Below, one piece after another: positions 24,214 to 36,200 of a stretch of 64,000 bases of DNA. A program made the position numbers and the translations under genes. Position 1 is the first letter of the stretch. Each line of letters opens with the position of its first letter. The stretch is from Dichetophora obliterata (lineage: Eukaryota; Arthropoda; Insecta; Diptera; Sciomyzidae), in contig OY986436.1 of the NCBI GenBank assembly GCA_963920525.1, forward strand, positions 88,604,470 to 88,668,469, in the 5' to 3' direction. The notes beneath the pieces were generated by a model, which ran no database searches, was not told the DNA's origin, and was given only the letters and a program-made list of their open reading frames with translations.

Positions 24214-27200
24214 TTATACATCAAATTCAGCTTTGCGTGGACATTTTTGTTTTGTGTGTCCTTCCTGTCTACATAAGCCACATTTTCGTTTCTTTTTAGT
24301 TTCCGATACTTCATTAGATGTTTTTTTATATTTATCTTGATCTAGAAAAAAAAAATGTTATTGTTGACTAAGAACTGTTTGACAATAGTTTTCAAGTATA
24401 TAGAAAGGACAGACATGCTGACAATAATTCTGCAATTGGTGGTGGTGTCCTATTAGCTGCAAGGAACTCCGGTGTTAGTTCCTTTATTGATATTCTCTGC
24501 CCTGCTAATATCGAACTAATATGCGTTAAGGTTGTACATTGCAATTCTAATGTATATGTTATTAATGCATACGTTCCTCCCAAGAGCAGTGTAGAGGTCT
24601 ATGCAAGCCTTGCGGATTGCATAGAATTTATCTTAAATTTACAACACATTTTTGTGCATCTAATATAAAGACACGCCAAGAACATATATTTGTTGCCAAT
24701 ATATGTATTTATATATGATATATAGTATTTTGTAAACTGGATCAAATCGTATTTGATGGAGCGATCTTAGTTCCCAGGCGTGTTGTCTTTTGAATTTTTG
24801 TCTGAATTTGCTGCAGAATCGGGTGTTCCTCAAGGAAGCCACCTGGGTCCACTTTTGTTTATTTTGGGAATTAATGCTGTTACTCACATCATCAAACCTT
24901 CTCATTTGCTAATTTATGTTATAAACACAATTGGGGCTGCAGGCCGGCAGCATGTAGCCTGTCAAAATATAGAACAATGTATTTCTTATGTTATAAACAG
25001 GCGTGTTGTCTTCTGAATTTGCTGCAGAATCGGGTGTTCCTCAAGGAAGCCACCTGGGTCCACTTTTGTTTATTTTGGGAATTAATGCTGTTACTCACAT
25101 CATCAAACCTTCTCATTTGCTAATTTATGTTATAAACACAATTGGGGCTGCAGGCCGGCAGCATGTAGCCTGTCAAAATATAGAACAATGTATTTCTTAT
25201 GTTATAAACACAATCCACATCACACGCCGAGCTTGTCGTGCGGCTACAGAACACGCTGTAGCCGAACCATTTTTATTTCCTAATTTGACAGGCGTGAATT
25301 GAAAAACAAATAAAGAAGGCTGTGTTCAGACGAGAATCAAATGATTGAATTAATCCAAATTTGTGGTTTTTTCCAGCTAAAAGAAATGAACTATGCTAGA
25401 GCGAAAATTAACTTCTTACATAATAAAAATTTTGATGACGCTCAAGACCTAAATCAATTATTCAAATAGAGTAAAAAATAACAAAATTAGGGATTAGCTT
25501 AATCATTTGATTGTCGTCTGAACATAGCCAAAGATTGTATTCCACACTCCAGCAATAGTTCTACACGCCAGTGGAACTTACACGTCGCACGATCGTAGCC
25601 CCAATTGTGTTTATAACATTATGCAGATGATATGAAAATATACAGAACAATTGATTCTAATGACAATTCAGACCTGCTCCAGTCAGACTTGAAATTCTTT
25701 GAGGTTTGATGTTCCTTTTCGCGTAAAAGGAACAATTTTATTTTTGATTACAAAATAAAAGATACTGCATTAAGTCGTGTAACTGCCGTCAAAGACCTTG
25801 GTATATGTATGGATTCTAAATTGTCGTTTAACATGTCGTTTATTGATCGAATTTGTAAAAAACCATCTTCTATGCTTGGTTTTATAAAACGCTTGGCCAA
25901 AGAGTTTAATAGCTTAATAACAACTACAACGCTGTATTATTCAATTGTGCGTCCTCACTTGGAGTACGCAAGTCAAGTATGGTCCCCACATTGCAATGAA
26001 AGAATTCAAAAAGTTTTGTTCGGTTTGCTCTGAGAGGCTTGAGTGGAACTGACACATTTAACTTTCCTCCATATGAGGATCGTTTAAAATTTTTAAAAAT
26101 GCAATCTTTAAGTGAGAGAAGGAAATCTGCTGATATCATCTACTTACACCAACTCATAACTGGTGTATTCGATTCTCCAGAACCTCTTTCCCTTATAAAT
26201 TTTAACACTAACCGTAGACGCAGTAGAAACTCTAACAACTTGATTTATTTACCATTTAGTAGAACAAATTATATGTTAACTGCTCCATTAAATCGCATGA
26301 GTACCTTTGTTAACAACTGTAACGAGTTTGATGTTAACTTGTCGAAAGGCCAATTCAAAAGTAGATTGAAAACTACTACAAACTAGTAGATTGAAATAAG
26401 ATCTTTGTAAACACATGGTTAGTTGTTATGTCTTGTGTTGTCCCTGAGCCCAACCCATATTATGGTGGGTAAATTTTTCTCACTTTATATTGTTTTGGAC
26501 CATTTTTATCGATATCGTTGAGATATTTTCAAAGATATTTGGGTTGGTTCTTAAAATGATCTAACGTGGAGTAAGTGTGAAAAAGCTGTAATAGCTAAAC
26601 TCTATTGTTATTGCATGTTAGTAGTGGGAAAGTGTTAACTCACTACTAGTTTGCCATTTTTGAACTAGTAAGTAGTGAGAAAGTACAACCTCATTACTAG
26701 TTGGCTATTTTTTAATTAACTATAAGTAGGGCTAGGAATCTCATGCACTAAAAAATCAAAAATATGCGCATATAACATACACTTAAAACTCTAAAATAGG
26801 CGCTAAAAACATGTAAAATATGCAATTCAAAATATTTTTCTAATATTTTATTATCGGTACAAAAATTAATATTGCATGTACTTTAACAAAAAAATATAAG
26901 CCATTTATTTTAAATACATATAAAATAAATTTATAAAAAACAACAAAAATATGAGTAATATATAAAAGTAATCTTTTCCCAAAAGATATCGCACTAAATT
27001 TAAATGGTTCCAAATCCGAAAAGCAAAAATATGCAAACACAACATGCATTTATTGTAAAATATACAAAAATATGAGCAATAAAAATTCAAGAACAGGCAT
27101 TTTTTGTAAAATATGCAAAATCATACAGTTATTGCAAAATATGCAAAAATATAAACTAACGGTAAAATGCCATTTGAAAGAAAATTTCTTAACTTGACCA

Positions 27201-30200
27201 TTTTTATTTTAAGATACTCAGTAAAAACATTCATTTGCATGAGATTCCTTGCCCTTGTTATAAGTAAAACAATTTAGTTTGGATAAGATTATATCATATT
27301 TTTATTCAGCCCTATTGTGAAAAGCGATTCGCCCGGATTTGTTCCCCAATTTATTGAAAAACGCTTTTTTTTAGGTTATTTTGGTCACATTTTTGGCGGA
27401 TTTACTCACTTTACATTTCACTTTACGAATGAAAGAAAACATGTAATTTTAAAAAGATAAATTTATTAAAAGTAATTTAATAATTTGACATTTTAATTGC
27501 TTCTAGGCTAAATCGATAAACAGACTTCAATTAGAAGTGCTTCTTATTTTTTGCCTTTCTGTATTTTTGCAAACTTCAAACGTCCATAACTTCTAACCAA
27601 TTGCAAGATGGCTTTACTTCGCGATTTTGATCTGCAGCAAACAAACAACACATGGATACAAAAAGAAAAGTAAAAAATAAATCTGAGTTTAAGTGAAACT
27701 ATTTGCATTTGGTTCATACAGCTCCAAAGGATTTGAGTGATCCCGCAGACTTCTCCGCGAAACTCGTATCACGTTCACTTCAGCACAATCCTCTTCTACA
27801 CATAGCATTCTAAACGGCTATGCTGTGCATTGTTTATTTTTATGTTAACTTATTTTATTAAGTTCTAGTTTCTTCGTCTATTATTATTAGTTTTCATAAA
27901 TTTTGATACAATTTCTTATTGAATTTGCTATTTATTTTGATCACTTAAAAACAGCTGACTTTGACAGCCTATGATCAAAAATTGGAAGTGAGCACTTACT
28001 CGGGCGGAATTCACAATCGCATGTTTTTATTCGGGGGAGAAGCAAAATTTTTAGGAAGGACTTTGCCTAGGTTCTATTGATCAACTATGTTGTGCGTGTT
28101 ATTAAATGTTTGATCACAAATGACCAAGAACTGGACCTACGTGTTTCATGCCGACTCCGAACGGCTTATGTTCTCAAGCTTTACGTGGCAATCTTTACTC
28201 TCTGAGGTTTGCCATTGTCTGCAGAGAGGTGACGACCGAACAGAAAAATTAATTCAATTGAAAAACCTTCTGTCTGAGCTGGAATTGAACCCGGGCTACA
28301 GCAGTTCATTAGCTTAGGGGCCACACACTCTACCCACTAGGCTACGGCCGCCACGTAGTGATTAATAATATTCTTGGTTTTTATTTTCCAGATAAAAAGA
28401 AAAGTCAAAAGCTACAACACCGCCCAGGCCCTTTTCTTTGAGAGGGTCTTATTGAGCGTCATTTTTAATATGATTGTCAGTTATCGCGTTGAAGTCGCAG
28501 CGTGTGTGTTGAAGTTACGCAACTCATTGAAGGTTGCAGCTTAGGTCGTAGCAAAAATAAAATTGTTTAATATTTTGGTCGCAGGTGCTGTTTTTTGCTG
28601 CGTTGTTGCAGCCTGTATGGCAAAATGGATTGCTGCAACCATAACAGCGTGTGTGTCAAACATATTATTTAAAAATATCTGTTTTTGACATTTACCGCGA
28701 TGAAGTCGCAGAGTGTGTGTCGAAGTAACGCAACTCATTGAAGGTTGCAACTTAGGTTGCAGAAAAATTAAAATCGTTTAATGTTTGCTGTTTTTCGCTG
28801 CGTTGCAGAGTGCATGGAAAAATAAATTGCTGCAACTATCGCAGCGTGTGTGTCCAAAGTATTATTTAAAAAAGACGCAATCTGGTTGCAGTTCTTCTAA
28901 TGTTTTGGTTGCAGTGTGTATGAGCCGCATAATAATACCTTAAATTTTCGAGCACTAGACCACCGGCCTGCTTTAAGTTGTCTAAGCACGACTTAGAAAT
29001 ACCGACACAAGATGCATGCAACATTTGCTCTCACGGGCCAGAACAACTGAACATAGAGTTGAAAAATTATCCAATTTTATATGGAGGAATTTTGGGTGAT
29101 TTTTCATTTATTTCTTTTGGCTTTATTTTCTACCGTTGGTTAAGGGGAGACAAAACTAAAGAAACTTTCAAAGTACTTATATGGCAATTAAAAACTTTAA
29201 CTTAAATTTTTTGAAACTTTGTACTTGATATGTAAGGTAAACTCTTCTGTTTATTCTTGTGCTTACTGTTTTCAGCTGGTGTTCTAGAGTGTGGAGCGTT
29301 TCTACTTGATCCCCAAGTTTGATCACTATGACGAACTCCAGTTGATGTTGACGCTAAAAAGACAAATTTTTAAAAAATAGTTATGAATATTTTCTACTAA
29401 TTTTATTTTTTCACAAAAAAATTAAAAAAATCTAAATTGCTTTCTTTAGCTATATCTTCAGTTGAAAATAATATCTAAAGAATTCTGTTCTTTCTTTTTA
29501 TTTGCTGCCGGATGTTTTTAAAATATGTATTATTTACTAATGGTATGTGTATTGTGTAAGAGGACATTTGCTTTTTTAGCCGATCAAAAATCTAACTGTA
29601 CTTTTATGATGTAAATTTGCCAAAAGCTGAACTCAAAAGTAAAGTGAAAAATTAATTAAATCTCAGTTTATAATTACATTAAACTTTTTGTTTAATTAAC
29701 CTTTTTAATATACTTCAACATCTTAAACACACCTTAATATAATCTTAACATAAGTTAAGTTAAGAACTTATCAGGGACCGAAAATAACGATTATTTTTGA
29801 AATTTTAGATCAAAAAATCATGTATAAAAAGACGTTGTTAATTCTTTTACATATATAAATGTAACGCTTGATTGTGAGATTCAATTTTTTAAGTGTTTTT
29901 TTTTTTTCATTATTTTATTTTTTGTGGTAGTGATATTTAGGACATTTGGATTAGGAAGATGTTGTCATATCGAAACTAAATTTTGCATAAAATATTTTCT
30001 ACCTTATATTTATTCATTCTGCTCATTTTTATTGCAATAAAACAATTTTTGGAAATCAATTATTTTGAAGGACCTTATGCAGCTGAAGAATGGGATCATA
30101 TTGTAATGAAAGTTTATATTAATAATCATCGCTCCCATATTTATCAATTTCATTCATTAGGAGTTTTTAAAAAAAATTTCGTTTTTGGCTCAAAACTGGA

Positions 30201-33200
30201 GCAGGAAGACGAAGTCCTATCCTTTGTAAAAAAATTTTGTATCGTTAATGTATGATAACATATCTATCGATTCCCCCCTTAGCCAGTTCGACACAAGGGT
30301 ACTTTTTTTTATATTTAATCGCTATAACCTAATATTTATGTTTTTGATGTCATTAAAAAGAGAATTACATAAAATACGTGATTAATTATGATGACAATTC
30401 AGTCAGTAGCCTCTACTGCAAAGAGGGTCAGGTAACTTGGGACCATAGAACAATCAATCCCAGAGCATGTATCCTAATGCAGAAAAATACTAATTATATT
30501 TGTCTTTCAGAATTTATGACGCGGGACCTAACAGTTATCGAGACTCACTTCGAAACTGATGGCAAGCACCGCGCCATAGTGATCGCATCCGCTTACTTTC
30601 CTGGGGTCTATCTCAACATCCCCCATGCGGAGATAAAACGACTGGTGGAGCACTGCAGGAAAGAGCAACTTCTAATACTCATCGGCTGTGACGCCAACGC
30701 GCACCACACAATCTGGGGAAGCACCGACGTCAACACCAGAGGTGAGTACCTTTTAGAATTTCTTTTAAGTAGTAACCTAGACTTGCTCTATGTAGGGGCA
30801 ACACCTACTTTTGTGACTAGGGCTAGAAAAGAGGTCTTAGATCTCACCATAGGAATTCCAGATGTTGAAGATATGATTAGTAAATGGATGGTATCAACGG
30901 AACCTTCAATATCTGACCATAAAATAATAGAGTTTCGACTTGGGGCAAAATGTCAAGAGATACAACCCAAAAGAAACCCAAGAAATACCAGTTGGGACAC
31001 ATACACCAACACCCTGAAAGAAAACCTACAGAACGTAAAAGCTAGAAGTAGAATTAGTAACATCCTAGAACTTGAATGCTATGAAGAGCAAATAAACAAT
31101 GCAGTATATAATGCCTACGAATCTAGCTGTCCAACAGGGTACAAGGCAAGAACAAAACATACTCCCTAGTGGAGCGCCGAGCTGACCAGACTCCGGAAGA
31201 AGGTGCGCTGCAGCTTTAATGCCGCAAAGCGCAACGGAGAATGGCACAACTACACGGTGACTCTGACGGAGTACAATACAGAAATCAGAAAAGCCAAAAG
31301 ACAAAGCTTTATGACTTTCTGCGAAGACATTTCTTCCCCGCCAGCCGCAGCTAGGGGATACACAAAGCAATGGCTAAAGGCAGAGTGGAGACAAGAATGT
31401 CACTTCTATTGCCAGACGGAAACTTTACGCTTAGAGAAGAGCAACGAGCCAGTCACCTGCTAGAAACTCATTTCCCGGGCAGCACAGCAGAAACTGATTA
31501 TGAGACGGCAGACAACCAGATTGCTCCAAATCGAGAAGAATGGAAACTCGCCACGAGCATTTGTACTAAGGCTCGTCTAGATTGGGCCCTTAGTACCTTT
31601 CAACCATTCAAATCAGCAGGTGTAGATGGCATCGTTCCTGCACTTTTACAAAAAGGTGCAGAAACAATATTGCCTCATCTAGTAAAAATAACTAAAAGCA
31701 GCCTTGCGCTGGGCTATATCTTAAAGAAATGGAGAAGGGCCATAGTCGCCTTCATACCAAAAGTAGGGAAAAAAGACTACACGCTAACAAAGTCGTTTAG
31801 AACCATTAGCCTTATATCATTTGTTCTTAAAACAATGGAAAAGGTAATAGATAACTATATAAGAACAGAGATTCTGCAGAAGGCGCCGTTGCACCCATGT
31901 CAACACGCATATAGGGCGGGTAGGTTCACAGAATCTGTCCAGCTGACTAGTAACATCCAATCAGCTCTCAAAAACAAAGGAAACCGTACTCTGTGCCTTT
32001 CTAGACATAGACGGAGCCTTAGACAACACTTCTCACGAGAAGAAATTACGCCTTCATTGGTGCATGGGGCTTTGAAGCGTTTAAGTATCACTTTTACGGT
32101 TCTATTAAATATATTTTTATGAATTATTTTAAAATTAGTGCATTGTTTTAATACTAATGACCCTATCTTGTATATCCCTATTCAAAAATAACCATTTTAA
32201 ACGTACATAACTATGTCAAAGATTCTGAGGGTAACTAAATGCACAAAACATCAATGTCATATCGTCTCGTATCTGAAAGTCCTCACTATATTATTTGGAA
32301 TGCAAGGAGGATATTCTTAGTATCCCTGCTTTTTTGTGAGTGGGACAGTCGGGTAAATATTTTTTCTTCTCGAATATTTACACGTAATTATATATTTTTT
32401 CAATTGGCAGGTTAATTCGTTGGACCTCAAATTCGAAAAATTAATCACGACGAAAATTTCCAGACAAATTGAATAAAGTTGAAAAAAGAGAATGGGGAAG
32501 TATTATTTCTTCATGTAAAGAATTTTTTGGTAACAACAAAGTGTAGACTACGGCGACGTTGTAAACGAATTCCTGAATGCCTACGAAGAAATAGGATGCA
32601 GAATGTTCACATACCACCACATAAATTAAACACAAATAACACACAAATCACACACACATTAGAAAATAAACTTTACTTTAATTCACAAAATAATTCAAAG
32701 ATTTATTTTCACTGTCAATTTTTTTATAATCAAAAAAATTATTCAATAATAATTAATTCAAAATATTTTCTCAGTTTAAATAGTTGTTCAAATTAAAATC
32801 ATTATAAAATAAAAAGTTTGAAATAAATAAAAACGGACCATCATCTCCCCCTCTACATATTAATTTTCTGCATTCTCATATGAAAGTTTTCCTAGAGAAT
32901 CTTGGTAAATTTAGCGATGAACAGGGTGAATAATTTCATCAAGGGATGCTAAATATTTATAGCTTTGACTTCTGCTTGCTGGTTGCTCAACGCGAAACTG
33001 ACGATGTTTCTTACAAATGGAGAAAGTCAAGTCAGCATTTCTAAAAATTCTGAAAATTAATGAATATATTGTTTTGTATCATTTGAAATTGAAATAAATT
33101 TTCTGCCTAGGACTACTTTTACTGCAATTATTTTTTCTGGAAATTACCCTTATATCGACCAACCGATCGAAAAACTTTAACATATTGCTTTATTCATATA

Positions 33201-36200
33201 AAATAGTATTAAAAATATACCAATTTTAAAAGAAATCATAAAAATATATTTAATAGGACCGTCAAAGTAATACATGAACGCTCCCAAGACCCATTGGCCT
33301 AAGGTGTTATTTCTTTTTATAAACAGATTTAATAACTCAGTCAATTCCGATTTTCATAAATTAACAATAATTTTATTCTTACTTAAATGTACTTTCAGAA
33401 AAATATTACGTTTATAGTAGTTTTTAGCAAAACTTTAACAGTTAATTATCGTCAAAGTTGAAAAATATGAAAAAAAGGTAAAATTGTTTAGTTTTGGTCG
33501 ATTATAACTTAAAAAGTTCTTATTCTTCTACTAAAGATATGTAAATATTTTGACAGCTTTATCTTTTATCCTTCCAAAGCCATTTTAAGATCGAAATTTT
33601 TTTGAAAAATGCTGAGTTTAATGTGTCAAATACCTTAAAATCGGTTTTTAACGGTAAAATTAAAATTTGGGGGTGTATAAACAACTTCAAGTATGGTGTC
33701 GTATTAAACTCGACCAGATCTGCAACCTATACTATGTCACTTTAAAAGTACATTTTAAGCCCAGTTTCCATGTAATCTTCTAAGATCTTCTAATATCTCC
33801 CACAATCACATCTTCAGTGGGAAAGAAATAGAATGCGAGTGCCTCTTTATGGGATTGATAAAGGAGCGTACGAAACATACATACATTTTGCATTTTATAG
33901 CATGTGATATCCTCTACAATCTCATGTGATGCTGGGAGATCATAGAAGATCATGAAAGATCAACTTTTTTAACTTTTGCTATAAAAGTCTATCACTTGAT
34001 ATAAATACGGCAGCCATTTAAGTTGTTTGTTGTTGGACTATTGTCATCACTGACAACTATTTTAATATTATTCTAAGGATGCTTTAACATGTCAAAATAG
34101 AAGCAAAATAAAATAGAAAAAAATCGAAACAATTTCATTGTTTAGAATTTTGTGAATGTTTGCTGTATTCAATATGTAATTATTTTAGTTACAAAAAACT
34201 GGTTAATAAATCTATTATTAAATAATATTTATTAATTATTAAATTGACGATTTTATACATTCCGTTTTGTTAGTGTTATGCCGTGGTGGCCTCTGAAAGC
34301 TTGTTTTATAGAGCCGGCACTGGTTGGTGTACTTTTGCCCATATTATACGGTGCTCGTTTGCTCGGCGAGCAGATAATTTTGTTGTTGCGTCCAATGCGA
34401 AACTGTGAAAAATTTTGGAGAATACTACAACAAGCATATTGCACTGCCATGTGCACACCGAGCAAACGAGCATCGTGTAATATGGGAATTTTAAATCTTG
34501 ACGCGGTGGACAACTTCTTGATAACGTTGTGACTGACCCCGTTGTACTTTTCTGACATTTTTGAATTCTAGTGATAAAACAAATGCAATAAAATAGTTTC
34601 TTAAGCAAACAAATAAAAGCTACAAAAAATACGACAACAAACCAAATGTCATTATTTTATAGCAAGAATAACATAGATCCATCTCGCTCATTATAGCAGA
34701 AGATGTGATTGTCGGAGATCTTAGAAGACCACATGGAAACCGGGCTTTACTGTAGCATCATGTTATTATTCCCTCACATCTTAGAGTTATATTTAAAGTT
34801 TTCTTTTTTATTTATATATTAATCTGGTTCAAAGTAAATTTTCACATTTACCGACATCGACACGTACACGACATCAGCACAGCACCGACTCCGGCACGAT
34901 AACGACAGAATATTTACACATTAAACGACACGGCACATGTAGTTGTCGTGTGTCGTTCGAGGAAGTGTTATGACGAAACTTAAAAAAAGTGTGTTATATT
35001 GTATATCATACTAGCTGAAACCCGGCGCGTTGCTGCCACTCTCCCTATTCAAACGCCCATAAAATGTTATCAGTTAAACAGCATGTCTAAATTGAGGTCA
35101 AATACTGAATTCTGAGACTGTGCGACCTATATCCACAAAGCTATTCGATATAACAAATTTGGGTTGTATAGGAAGTGCCACTCCCTCTTCATCACCGCTA
35201 ATAGAATGTAATCAATTAAACTGGATGTCTACATGGCGGTCGAATACCGAATTCCAAAACTGTGCGACATATAACTCCAAAACTATTCGATAGCACAAAT
35301 TTTGATTGTATGGGAGGTGCCACTCTCCTTTTCCCTACGCCCATAAAATTTTAGCAATGAAACTGCATGAGTACATTGAGGTCGAATACTAAATTTTGAT
35401 GCTGAGTTACCTTTAACTCCAAATCTATTCGATATCGCAAATTTGGGTTAAATTGGAGGTGTCACGCCCCCCCGACAAACCGGGAGAAAAAATTGAATTT
35501 TTATATATTATCAAAAATTGCAATTGAAAAGTACTGGCCAAAAAACCTCTGCTAAAAATCAAATCAAATATCTTTTAAAAATTGGCCCAAAAATCATATA
35601 AACTCTAAAAAATTTTATCAGTAAATCTGCAAGCGTAAATTTTGGTCGAATACTGAGTTCCGACGCTGTGCGACCTTGAACTCCAAAGCTATTCGATATC
35701 ACAAATTTTCGTTGCATGGGAGGTGCCACTCCCCCTTGATCAACGCTCATAAAATGTAATCAATGAAACTGCATGTGTACATTGAGGTCCAATACTGAAT
35801 TCCAAAGCTGTGAGACCTATAACCCCAATGCTATTTGATATCTCTAATTTGGGTTAAATAGGAGGTTTTACGCCCCCTTGTCGTACGCCCATAAAATGTA
35901 ATTAATGAAACTGCATGTATAAATTGGGGCCGAATACTGAATTCTGACGCTGATATTCAATATCGCAAATTTACGTTAAATGGGAGGTGCCACGCCCCTC
36001 TTACCAATGAACATACATTGAATCAATGAAACTGCATGTGTATATTGAGGTCGAATACTGAATTTCGGCGTTGTACGACTTATAACTCTAAAACTATTTG
36101 ATAGCACAAAGTTGGGTTGTATGGGAAGTGCCACTCCCCTGTGCCCTACGACGACAAAATGTAAGTATTGAAAATGCATGTATAAATTTAGGTCGAATAC

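Larger units (their letters stand above)
24403..26386 (+). pseudogene. Decayed LINE (Jockey/CR1-like), endonuclease and RT
   Basis: Endonuclease remnant at 24403-24650 (SAIGGGVLLAARNSGVSS, VYVINAYVPP). RT pieces: SGVPQGSHLGPLLF (twice, see the tandem repeat), then HYADDMKIYRTI near 25617-25655, DLGICMDSKLSFNMSF and IVRPHLEYASQVWSPHC (25809-26033), then the C-terminal thumb-like region (26039-26386, stop). The YADD box itself is intact, but the frame is broken by a 223-bp duplication, a 212-bp MITE, and stops. Lies in a Top3alpha intron on the opposite strand to that gene. Confidence 0.85.

Noticed and set aside
27316..28017. Possible ~700-bp inverted-repeat element
   Set aside because: Only about 14 of the terminal bases agree, with an offset and no target duplication; noted as region content only.
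28330..28352. Functional tRNA gene
   Set aside because: Box A and box B are recognisable but the acceptor and anticodon arms do not fold; the attached body marks a SINE.
28978..29205. 75-codon frame between the 211-bp repeat and a Top3alpha exon
   Set aside because: Starts only at TTG, no recognised domain, no splice or promoter context.
34253..34608. Overlapping 80-100-codon frames on both strands
   Set aside because: They span a near-palindromic 149-bp element; both strands look open because the arms mirror each other.
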